From contig OY759214.1 in assembly GCA_963662175.1 (NCBI GenBank), positions 81,294,037 through 81,358,036 on the forward strand: a stretch of 64,000 nucleotides of DNA. The letters run 5' to 3'. Of the stretch, positions 54,064-64,000 are shown piece after piece; position 1 is the first letter of the stretch, and every line of letters begins with the position of its first letter. Source of the DNA: Aradus depressus (lineage: Eukaryota; Arthropoda; Insecta; Hemiptera; Aradidae). The notes under the pieces were generated by a model. It made no database searches and was not told the origin of the DNA. It saw only the letters and a program-made list of their open reading frames with translations. Position numbers and translations under genes: made by a program.

Positions 54064-57000
54064 ATGGTCCGAAAAGTGACTGTAGCTGTTTGCACACTAA
54101 ATCAGTGGGCTCTTGACTTCGAAGGAAATTTGAGCAGAATTTTACAAAGCGTTCAGTGCGCCAAAACACTAGGAGCTAAATACAGAGGAGGCCCCGAATT
54201 GGAGATATGGTAAGTAGCCCTCTTCAAAAGTGAAACAAGAATCTATTTAATATTTTATTGCTGCAAAAAAAAAAAAGCAGTTTTGTCATCTAGTATTATT
54301 ACAGAGGTCGCTGATTTCATTTTTAAAGTTTTTCAACTTGATCACCATTTTAACATTAAAAGTGAAACTTCTCAGTTGTGCTTCGTCCCCTCTTTTTGAG
54401 ATGTATGTTTCTAGATAAATGGGATGCCAACATGCTCTTCATTTCAAGGGAAACTATCATAAAATATTACTTACAGGTTGATAATCATACGAAATCAGAG
54501 ACATCCCAGGCAACCACTGTGTTCTTCTTAACTCGTCTAACAGAATAATATTTATTTGCCAAGTATTATAACTAAAAAATGTATTATTCTGTACAATTTT
54601 TTTTGAAATGTTAATGAATAGTTTTCCAAAATTCGTTTTTTATTGTTAAACCGTCAGACATTTATGTTTTGCTGTACTTGGCTTTTGTGTTTTTCTGCAA
54701 AATCCGTGAATGATGGAATAAACTAGATGCTCTTTTCAATTCCTCAACATTGAGACCGGATTTTTACAAAGTAATAATGAATATACAAATAGTAAAATTT
54801 TAAAAATATAATTATTTCTTCAATATACTTCTCGGTATTCGAGATATAGTTTTCTCAGGTTTTCACCCCAAGTCCCTAGATATCAAATAACCAGTATAAA
54901 TCTGTGGTTAGGGTGTTTTAAAAAAAGTATTTTGGCTTTTAGACTATTTTTTTTAAATTTACTTCCTTTTGTTAAGTTTTGTATAGTTATATATTTTTGT
55001 GGAATTATAATATGTGTAACTTTTATATAATATATAATTATATAAAAGTTCCACAAGTTCTTTGTTTCTATTTATTGTCTGGTCCGAGTCCATCACTACA
55101 TATAGAATGAGTGTAGCGTTGAAACATAACATCTAGTTTTTTTTTTTTTTTTTTTTTGACATGAACCATTGTTCATATTGGCCAAGAAAATACCCAATGA
55201 AACTAGAAAAGTTAAATATAGGTATATTTAGAAAATAAAAATACAGAAATAGATTATATATATAGAAAATTAAAGATGAAATGAAAACAATGGGTGAGAA
55301 ATAATAAAATAAATTAATAATCAATAAATAAAATGGGGTCTTCTAGGTTAGTGTCTGTATTTAGACGCCGTTATTGTAAATTTTAAGGTGGTGTGATAAG
55401 TTTGTTCAGGTTTCCACAGTTTTTGTAGTTCCAAATTGAAGGAACTATACTCTGAAAACCTAGTGCCTACACTCTTCAACTGAGGAGTCCTTTCGACTGT
55501 CGCATGGAAAATTTGTTTAAATATTTACAACGAAGTATAACTTGTCATTATTGCGTTGCAAATTAAGGAAGGTCAAACGCGTGGTTGTACTTGCTGAGTT
55601 TTATAACTGACGCGGAGCGTGGATTACTGGCTACCCCGGAGCAGGTTCTTATATCATGCATCCTTAAGGCATCGCGGTTGATTTTGATTGCAACAGGGGA
55701 ACACATTGGATGTTAAGGTCATTCAATATGCAGTCTGAGATTGGAAACTTTAAATGGCGCATCTGCAATATGGCAAAGTGAAGTGATTGAAAGCGTTGTA
55801 TTTGGACTGATCCCCGTATTGTCACAGTCTTGTACACAGCGCTTCCAGCTTCTGAAGCCTCCTTCAGAACACTATCTTACTTCATCACATGGAGTATCTA
55901 GATTGAATTATAAAGATGGCGTGCATGTCCGTCAGCGTTAACTCGCTGAATGTTAGAAAAATGTAGGCTGTGTTGGTGAATCACCGGCAATGTACTTCCC
56001 CAGCACAAATTAATCAATTAAGCTTTCGCTCTCCCTCAAAAACTAATCGACCATTTGGGCGAAAAGTCATAGTTGACATTTGAAACCTCATACTAAATGT
56101 TTTGTCGATACATTCATCACATCTACAGTTATTAGGGTTTTTGAGTCGACCCCGTTCACTGATCCCCTTCTTCTCTTTGCCCGATTTCGCGTAACATTAA
56201 TAGGTGCCATCCTTTTGGGGTTTTGAATTTAAATATAAAATTTCATTGTATCGGCAGTTATTAGAGTTTTTGTGTTAAGCCCTCTCCCCAATCCTCCCTT
56301 CTCTCTGACCGATTTGGCTGAAAATCAACACTTCCGTATGTGGTTCTGGATATACTTATTAAACTTCGCGTCTACACATTCATTGTATCGGGAGTTAAAC
56401 GCGGTTACTGACAATTTTTTTTTTTCATTTTTAGTTGGATAACATGATATTCCGGTGAAACTCAATATCAATTATTTGCCGATTACATAACTTCCCCTAT
56501 ACTTCGTATAGCTGGGGAAGTAATAAACTACATTGGGTTCTCATCGCAGGAGTGGCACTTGACAGGAAAGCCACGCGAGAGCCTATATGACCGAAAATTG
56601 TTTCAGAACGTTGAAATTGTTGCCTGTTTCCTCTAGTTATCGGTTAAATCTATAATTTTCTATATATAACACTGTTCGTATCCTTCGTAGTATGGAGCTC
56701 CTTAGGAAACGTGACATTGCCATTTGATTCTGCCTTCCATTTGAAATATTAGATCTACTCCCTCGAGACTGATTTGTGTATAGAAAGTTCATGAACTTTG
56801 GAACCGAATAAGGTATAGGAAGTGAAGAAATCTGAGAGACAAACACATTTGATTGCTTCGTGTCTGTTTTAGTGGTTACTCCTGCGAGGACCACTTCCTG
56901 GAGGGCGACACGGTGCTGCACTCATGGGAGGTGCTTCTAGCACTGCTCACCTCCCCTATTTGCCAGGACATCTTGATGGATGTGGGCATGCCTGTCATCC

Positions 57001-60000
57001 ACCGAAGCTGCACCTTCAACTGCCGGGTGGTCTTCTATAACAGGTCTCTCTCTCTCTCTCCCTCTATATTTTTTAGGTTGTGTATATAGATTCTTAATTC
57101 GTATATCATATATTATTACAGCATAATTTCTTCCACTTATTCCTTCTCTACAAAATAGCGAAAAGTTTCGGAAAGCACTCCCATCATCTATATATTTCTA
57201 TAACTTGTCTTCTTTAGGTTAAATATCTCTCTATACCAGAGGGCTCTTTAGTGACTGGTCGACATGAGCTCGACTCTATTATGGGAGTCTTAAATTTTGC
57301 TTAACCTAAATTTTTATTCACCTAGGGTAGAGGTCTCTTTAACGAGCACCTGACATCGTACAGGCTCGGGACCATAGCTTAATGCCCCATACGAAGGACG
57401 GCTTGCTTAAGTTTATTTTAGCTCCCAGATTAAATAAACTAAGGACCGGTCTTAAGCTCAAGCACGCATACCAGTGAGCTACCGGCGCGGCCGCGGCGCC
57501 CTCTCGACTTTTATATTTAAACGCCTTGACAAGTTTTGACTAGGTGTTAAAACATCGAAGTCGACTCAATAAATATGTCCTATAAAAGGAAGATTCTGAT
57601 TGACAGAAAGAATAGTTAACCTAAAGAACACATGTATTATAGATACTCATGATGGGAGTGATTGTAATTGCCATTTTTTGAGAAGGCAAAAAATAAATGG
57701 GAGAAGTGATGGTGTAATAATAATAATATTCATTTTTATGAAACCAATACATGTTAATAGGCTACGTTATAAAAATGTTTACACCAATATTTATTGTTTT
57801 GAATTAGATGCATAAACATTTATAAAATTCGGACAGAAATGTGATTAGTAATAATATATAATATAATATTTAAATTATGATTATTATTTTTTATAATTCT
57901 TCTAAAAGTTTATTTTACATGATGATATTTCGGGACTTTCTTATTTGACGATATATGCCACTGTATGCGATATATAGGAAATAAAATAAATTAAATTGCA
58001 CAAGTAGCATCCTTTTGTAGTTTTTATATATGTTTCGTGACATCGCTCGTAATCAGCTTCAAATAAACTAATATAATAGAAAGTTATACGTAGTAAAGTA
58101 ATACAATTATTGAGTGATTGATTTTAACTAAAAACTATGAATGGAAAATGACTCCACAGAGAAAGCAGAACAATTTATCGTGTAAGTTGATTATAAGGAG
58201 AGATTTCAAATTGTTGTCGGTTCGGCGGTGGTGCAGGCCTGGCGGAATAGTTCAGAACGTGGTACTTTCTTATTGGTTGGTCTGTGATGGAACCGACTGT
58301 TTGCTACAATCTATCCAAAGAGTCGGTCTTCACAAAGCACACTATTAAAGCGCAATAAAACACTCTGTGTACTGCAAAAATGACTTATAGCTACTGATCT
58401 TCAGTCAAAACAACCAATATTTATCCGGTGTTCCTCAGGGAGTCATGTGTAGTTATTCGAAGATCTTCTAGGTATGATATATACCTTTCCTTCTGTGTGC
58501 TTCTATTCAAGTGTCTCTAAAACCAGTCTCTTCTCTGTTCTCAGACGCATACTCTTGATAAGACCCAAGTCGATCCTCTGTGATGATGGCAACTATCGTG
58601 AGTCCAGATGGTTCACCCCCTGGAGAAAGGTTAGTTTGTCATAATTCGAGGAAACTTGAAAAAATCATATAAGAATATACAAAGTTTCTTATATATGCCC
58701 CATTTTTCTATTAAAATTTTAATTGTATAAAATATTACAGGTCTATAGGGTTGAAAAGAAGTAAACCTGATGTTGAATGCTTATATATAGGTTAGGTTTT
58801 ATTACTCATGCCCAGGCTTTAACTACGAGGTCATATCGCCTACGAGCGCTCTTTCGTCACTCTGGTGGACATGAGCCCGACTCTACTGTGGGAGTCCTAA
58901 ATTTTGCCTACCCTAAATTTTTATTCACCTAGGGTAGGGGTGTTTAACGAGTAACTGACATCGTACAGGCTCGGGACCATCGCTTAACGTCCCATACGAA
59001 GGACGGCGTGCTTAAGTTTATTTTACCTCTCAGATAAAATAAACTAAGGGCCTCGGTCGGGTTTCGAACCCACGATCTTGAGCTGAGAAGACAGGCACGC
59101 ATACCACTGAGCTACCGGCGCCCTCTGCTTAAATATATGTATTCAATTTAAAGAAAAATAGATGAAAAGCCGTTTATTCATTGTCATGAAAGAATAAATT
59201 GCTTAATTGTTTCTACATATGAATTTATTTATTTAAGTACTCAACACGAGGGTTACTTCTTTCCGATGCTAAAATTATTGAAGGTCTTAGATGCCAAAAA
59301 AAAGATCAATTATAATTAAAAATAAATTGAAAACTAAATTGGTGTGATAGTTCTCAGAATCCGCAGGTTCGAAGTGAAACTTCTTTTGTTTGCTAGCATT
59401 ATGACTTATTTTGTTTAATAACGAAAAGTGCATCTAGATGTATTGTATGATAAAAGATATGATAGAATTAGAAGAATTAATTTATAAAATTTAAGAAAGC
59501 AATTTTATATCATCAAAGTATGTTTTATGTATTATGTTTACATATTTTCGTTATTATTACTTTTTACGTCATTGTCATTTCATCCATTATCAGTTACAGC
59601 CTTTACAGGAGAATTCTCTATAAATGAAACTATAGCATTAATTAATATGAATATTATAACGGGTATAATAATAAACAGGTGATTGAATATATTATCAGGT
59701 GACATCGTTGTTTGTCACTTCCGATGCACATTCGTCATGAATGAAATTGCAGCTCAGGTTTCGTGACGCCCACCGATTTAAAAGGAGTTTCACTTCAAAA
59801 TTAAAACTGATGAAACTCTTTTTCTTGTTGAATAGTGCAACGATATGACAACGATTTTTACCGGGATGCGTCTCCAAAAAGATGTTCTATGTTAAAAGCA
59901 ATGAACGTATATCGCAGCTCCTTATGCCAAGGAAAACCACATCGAAAAACTCACCCGAAACTTCCATGAAGATCTGCCTGCTCTGGAGCGGTCCACTGCA

Positions 60001-63000
60001 GTCTCGGTCAGCCTGTAGCCGAGTCTATACCAAGAGTTTTAGTTTTCATATTTCATTTGTCATTTTGTGTAAAGTGCATGTTTAGTACTCTGGTCCGAAT
60101 AAAAATGTTTTTTCTTATTTCTTCTAAAAATGAAACAACTGATTTGATTAAATAATTATAACGGGTATAATAATGAACAGCTGATTGTATTATCAGCTGT
60201 CCCCGTTCCTTTGCACGTTTGTCAAAATCGAAATCTCAGCTCTGGTTTCTTGAGGCGAAATTATTTAAAAGAAGTTTCACTTCAAAAAAACTTTTTTTCA
60301 ACTATTTTATTATTTATTTATGCCTATCACTGTCTACAAGCGCAAGTATATGTAATTATTTCCGATTGTGGTTGTTAGGCCAAGCACACGGAGGAGTTCT
60401 ACCTGCCAGAGTTCATCTCTTCAGTGACTGGTCAACTCACGACCTTAATAGGAGACGCAGTGATAGAGACGAAGGATACCTCCATAGGGTATGAGATATG
60501 TGAGGAGCTCTGGAACCCCCAAAGGTACCTAGACCACTTGAGCTCAGATCGTATTTCCCAGTGTGTAAGGATCTAGGATTAGAGCATAATACTGTAAACC
60601 ACATAAGAATTTCCAAAATCTAGTTGATGTATCTGAAGAATACATTCGTTATATTATTATTCGTTGTATTTATCACATTGGATAGGTTTTTAACTAAAAA
60701 TCCTTTTTAAGAGCATTAAAAGAAATAAAATATGAGTAAAATACAATTTATTCACATTTATTTATAATAGATAAAAGTAAAGGTGTTTTCGCTAGAGGCT
60801 TTTGAATTCACATATAAAATGTCTCGATATATTCATTCTATCGGGAGTTATCGTTTTCACGGACAGACAGACATTTTTTTTTCTATATTTGGAATCTAGA
60901 TGTCGGAAAACATGGAATTCCGTTGAAAACTCCACGTCGAATTTTTGACCGATTACATAACTTCCCCTATACTTCGTATAGCGGGGGACGTAATAGTTTC
61001 ATTTTAAAAAAAATTTATTCAGCTAAAAATGTCATATATGTGTTATTACTTCTATTTCGCCGAAATATTTTTACGTTACCTGTCATAGGACAAGATTGCT
61101 TATCTAATTATTGATTTAATGTTGCAGTACTCATATCCCACTGTCATTTGATGGGGTTGAGATAATAGTGAATGGATCTGGATCCTATATGGAACTGAGG
61201 AAGGCCTACACCACTGTGGAACTGGTCAAGTCGGCTACTTTCAAAGTAAGTAACAACCTTTATTTACCTTATAGTAAGCAATGGATTCCAAAGTATCAGA
61301 TCATCCCAGAAGCAACGTCGGTTTTTGTTTTTTGGGATAAAACTCGTATTGTGCTAATTTTTAACCAATGATGTATTTTCCACCATTTTCAATTTTTCCA
61401 TCTTGTTACAAATTTTAAATCCCACTTTTACTCATATCAACTCCAAGTTCTGGAGCCTCGGAAGAAGAGCCAAGAGGCTATGTCGGAAGAATATGGTGCC
61501 TGACTTATAATTTATCAACCCAATCGGTGTAGTTTTCTAGACTCTCTTGCAACGTTAGATCTCTCGTTGTCCTGAAGGAATAAAAATCCGTGCTATTGAC
61601 CAGAGAAGAATGTTTTTCCTACCAAGACTTGCTTGAAACGTTCTAAGTTTGTCAGATTCTTTCGTAATTGTCTTAAAATGTATTCTTGCATATCCAATCA
61701 AACGTTTTTTTTTTTTTCGAAGCCTGATGGTACAGTGCAGTCTCTCTAAACGGACACCTCTAATAAGCAGGCATCTCTATTAAACGGACAATTTCGAATT
61801 CCCCGGCATCATGCATACGTTTCGTACAGTTCTCTACGTCTTTTAACTGGACACTATTAAACGGACGCGGACAATGAGTTCCCCTTTCTTCTAACCAGAA
61901 AGTCTCCTCTAAATGGACAGTCTCCCCTTTTCCGTGAAAGACAACTGTTCTCTGTCTTGTTTACTCTGAAAAATTCGTAATTTTAGTTTACTAAAAATCC
62001 CTTAGTCTTCTTTTATGGTCTCTCGTCCCCTAAAATGAACCAAACAGTCTGTTCTTGGTGTTTGATGCAAAAGTGAGTGGAAAAATATGTGTGAAGAAAA
62101 CTGTTTTAACTTTAAAAGAAAAAGTTGAAATTATAACTTTCAGTGAAAAAGGAAAACTCCGAGTTCGGGCCCTCACTTCGAGATTAAAGTTGGTAAGACG
62201 CAAATTGCAAACACTTTAAAAAACAAGAAAGCATTATTAAAAAATTGGGCTGATAATGGAAACCAAAATTCCAAAAGGTTTTTTTTAAAGACGGAGGGAC
62301 TGGAAATAGATCGGGCAACATATGAATGATTTTGTCTTATTTGAAAACTTTGAAATACTATTCTTTATCGAGAAATGAGACAGAAGCGGTGAACACGTTA
62401 TTCAACCTAGAACTTCATTTAGAGAATGTTTTGGCGAAATGTGTACAATGTGTGTTGTTGGTTGCAGGCTGGAGGATGTTATCTATTCAACAACTTGCGA
62501 GGCTGTGATGGCGGGCGTCTCTACTTCAACGGATGCTCCTGCATTGCGCTTAATGGAAACATACTTGCTAAAACAAAACAATTTTCCCTTTTGGATGTGG
62601 TAAGTTTATTTTATTTCACAATTTACTATAATTTAGAATGTTTGAATATAAGTCGGAATACTTAACATTTTTTGCAGAGATATTGTGAAACTCTTAATAA
62701 AAAGTAAAAAAAAAAGTATTTGTATTTGTTAAGTCTTGGCTGAAGATGGTATTTATACAATATTTTTAAAAAACATACGTTTTTTTCTTTACTTATTAAG
62801 TCGGAATAGCTTAACCTATCGTCGATCAGACGATGAAATAGCGCTCTGGTAGTAGGCGATATGACCTCGTAATTATAGCATTGCTTTATTTAAGATTAAA
62901 ATTAAAAATATACAGATATTCTTTCCAACTCTATTCTCTACTACAGAATACACTGTACTAGGCGGTGCTGCCTCCAAGCCAATAGTTAGTGTTCTCGGTA

Positions 63001-63746
63001 CTCAATGTTTCAAACCGAGTCGAAAAAAAAAGAAAGTGTGTACTACTAGTGCGAGTCAACTCGGGAACCTTCTGTCCGAGAGTGTACTACTAGTGCGAGT
63101 CAGTACATAATTAAACTAAATTTAGTAACATTTTATAAACTTTAATTCCCTATTTGCAAGTTTCTTTCTTAATGGTAATTTGAGCATGCGCAGATAGATT
63201 GAAAGATTAGGTAGGCAGATATACCCATTCTCTATGTATATATTATAACCTCGTTATTCAATGTATAGATAATAATCATATTTATTTCCGTTAAACCATA
63301 ACATGGTAATAGAATATGTCATAAGATTGTATATATTAGGATAGCTTATAAATTAGATACATAATCAACTATTAACCCTTACGACTCTGATACATGTGAT
63401 TAATATTAGCAAATACAGTAGATATAGTTTTTATTTTAATTAAAATTAAGATAAATATGGCTTGTCTGATGGGAGCTGGGGGAATATATTACATGTTGTG
63501 TCATATATAGGAAGTGGCAACTGCGACGGTGGATCTTGAGGACGTGTCGAGCTACAGGAACTCGACAAGATCGCGGTGCTACATCTCTGCGGGGGAGGGG
63601 ATCTGCTACCCTAGGATCAAGGTGGACTGTCGCCTGAGTACCAGTCTGTGGAAGGGCGGTCTCTCTCACCCCATCCCGTGGCAGTACCACAGTCCTGAGG
63701 AGGAGATAGCATTCGGCCCCGCCTGCTGGCTCTGGGACTATCTCAG
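54064..63746 (+). CDS. NADSYN1: Glutamine-dependent NAD+ synthetase, N-terminal glutaminase part (3' exons outside window)
   Basis: Exons 54064-54209, 56873-57043, 58545-58629, 60379-60524, 61128-61245, 62468-62599 and 63511-63746 join in phase with GT-AG sites, encoding 344 residues that begin [20 protein letters not shown]. The enzyme makes NAD+ from deamido-NAD+, ATP and glutamine in the cytosol. The nitrilase-type glutaminase triad is present: Glu in GPELEI, Lys in LLIRPKS, Cys in YEICEELW. Other family landmarks: [72 protein letters not shown]. The synthetase P-loop (SGGVDS) should follow in the next exon, beyond the window. A 5' UTR exon probably ends at 53975, since an acceptor directly precedes the start codon. 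Introns carry SINE, pogo-like and dispersed repeats. Confidence 0.95.
54960..55160. repeat. Fold-back remnant and poly-T run in NADSYN1 intron 1
   Basis: The sequence tttttgtggaattataata, then acttttatataatatataat and tataaaagttccaca, forms an inverted pair like the outer arms of the hammerhead elements. No core is seen. A run of about 20 T ends it at 55157. Confidence 0.4.
55972..56524 (-). repeat. Dispersed ~0.5-kb repeat, full-length copy
   Basis: Best copy for defining the element. Outer end: gtgaatcaccggcaatgtac, ttccccagc. It holds three internal units with ttattagg(gt)tttt. The other end: gattacataacttcccctat, acttcgtatagctggggaag. Outer ends are inverted (TACTTCCCCAGC...GCTGGGGAAGTA). 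Confidence 0.8.
57234..57506 (-). mobile_element. tRNA-derived SINE-B copy
   Basis: In minus orientation, tggtcgacatgagctcgact to gagctaccggcg. The head is duplicated or disrupted by gcggccgcggc near its start, and box B is largely lost. Confidence 0.82.
57510..57730 (+). repeat. Dispersed repeat shared with 15560-15740
   Basis: Matches include tcaataaatatgtcctata, attctgattgacagaa, tattatagatactcatgatg and aataaatgggagaagtgatg. As at 15.2 kb, it follows a SINE-B copy. Confidence 0.6.
57717..57960 (-). repeat. LINE-like 3' tail repeat, copy 4
   Basis: The sequence aataataatattcattttta, gaaaccaatacatgttaata, gg, and a later tatttcgggactttcttat that resembles 2500-2525. Confidence 0.45.
58801..59126 (-). 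mobile_element. tRNA-derived SINE-B, full-length reference copy
   Basis: On the minus strand: head gggcgccggtagctcagtgg, box B gtgggttcgaaacccgacc, body cgccgtccttcgtatgggac, then gtcgggctcatgtccacc, ending gcctgggcatgagtaat. Length is about 326 bp. It lies in NADSYN1 intron 3. Confidence 0.92.
60800..60995 (-). repeat. Dispersed ~0.5-kb repeat, palindromic-end fragment
   Basis: Blocks attctatcgggagttatcg, gacagacagac, tttttgaccgattacataac and acttcgtatagcgggggac. Confidence 0.65.
61731..62300 (+). pseudogene. Decayed pogo/Tigger-like transposon
   Basis: It begins acagtgcagtctctctaaac, ggacacctct, a pogo-type terminal pattern. At 62085-62285 two frames joined by a one-base shift read [20 protein letters not shown] and [20 protein letters not shown], the helix-turn-helix start of pogo transposases. 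No catalytic domain follows. It lies in NADSYN1 intron 5. Confidence 0.65.
62725..62810 (+). repeat. Family F fold-back remnant
   Basis: The sequence agtatttgtatttgttaagt, cttggctgaagatggtattt, acaatatttttaaa is a deleted relative of 46470-46620. The core CTGAAGA is intact but GAA and stem III are gone. Confidence 0.45.
62838..62885 (+). mobile_element. tRNA-derived SINE-B, short 3' fragment
   Basis: Only agcgctctggtagtaggcga and tatgacctcgtaattatagc remain. Confidence 0.65.
63280..63460 (-). repeat. LINE-like 3' tail repeat, copy 5
   Basis: The sequence tatttccgttaaaccataac, atggtaatagaatatgtca, and the following blocks match copies 2 and 3. A 25-bp direct repeat (tgtactactagtgcgagtca) lies just before it at about 63037-63105. 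Confidence 0.55.
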
Positions 63747-64000
63747 GTCACTAGGTCACTATTACATATACATTAGCCTGATAAAGAGAGATCAGGCTTG
63801 TGGTCGAATAAAAACTTGTGGATTATCTGCCAACCTTTCGGCACTTAGTGTACTTCATTGCCTGTATTGACATGTATAAATTATTACTGAGTTGATGTAT
63901 GTTAGATATGAGTAAAAGACATTACATAATTGTGACTAAACCAATAATTAACATTAAATAATTTACACCAAAACAAACTGAAATATTATATTTTAACAAA
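63747..64000. other. Start of NADSYN1 intron 7
   Basis: GT at 63747 opens the intron. I see no further exon or repeat before the window ends. Confidence 0.6.

Noticed and set aside
59030..59126. Functional tRNA gene
   Set aside because: Box A and box B are present, but it is the head of a 326-bp SINE copy with relatives elsewhere and no full cloverleaf.

Overview
This is AT-rich animal nuclear DNA, most likely from an insect. A hemipteran would fit, but that is only a guess from the style of the repeats. The evidence is spliceosomal introns, an animal FAM20-type secretory kinase, a eukaryotic glutamine-dependent NAD+ synthetase, and dense non-LTR, Tc1/mariner/pogo and SINE repeats. Nothing prokaryotic is present. 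Coding sequence is a small fraction of the window; the rest is intron and layered repeat.

Layout. (1) 800-21780, plus strand: the last six visible coding exons of a FAM20C-like secreted Ser/Thr kinase. Its 5' exons lie left of the window, one intron has a GC donor, and all its introns are packed with repeats. (2) 21781-27480: very AT-rich and repeat-poor at first; it may include a long 3' UTR. (3) 27495-28345: a decayed mariner. (4) 28621-30740 and 34288-38729, both minus strand: a tandem pair of three-exon genes for small four-helix membrane proteins (138 and 135 aa) with identical exon structure and conserved upstream blocks. (5) 39451 to about 45250, minus strand: an I-type LINE with two uninterrupted ORFs and a 68-base poly(A) tail. 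(6) 48528-52227, minus strand: an unrecognised 846-aa, Ser/Thr-rich, probably nuclear protein. (7) 54064-63746, plus strand: the glutaminase half of NADSYN1, head to head with gene 6; the synthetase exons lie right of the window.

The most interesting signal is in the repeats. Several fold-back elements carry sequence that reads as compact hammerhead self-cleaving ribozymes: a CTGANGA core, a stem II hairpin, GAA, a tiny self-complementary stem III and a matching stem I. Three families (about 17.7, 36.2 and 37.7 kb) have complete motifs, each present twice in opposite orientation, and more decayed relatives lie at about 2.5, 4.4, 21.1, 25.9, 46.7-47.0, 47.2, 51.2 and 62.7 kb. Stem I and stem II differ in sequence between families but remain paired within each, which argues for selection on structure. 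A second linked system is a tRNA-headed SINE (12.14-12.32 kb) whose 3' end matches the 3' end of the intact LINE, suggesting that this LINE lineage mobilised it. A separate tRNA-headed SINE family of about 320 bp is present in about nine copies.

The genes do not look functionally linked, apart from the tandem pair and the probable shared promoter between the nuclear protein gene and NADSYN1. All calls come from reading the sequence; no database search was run.
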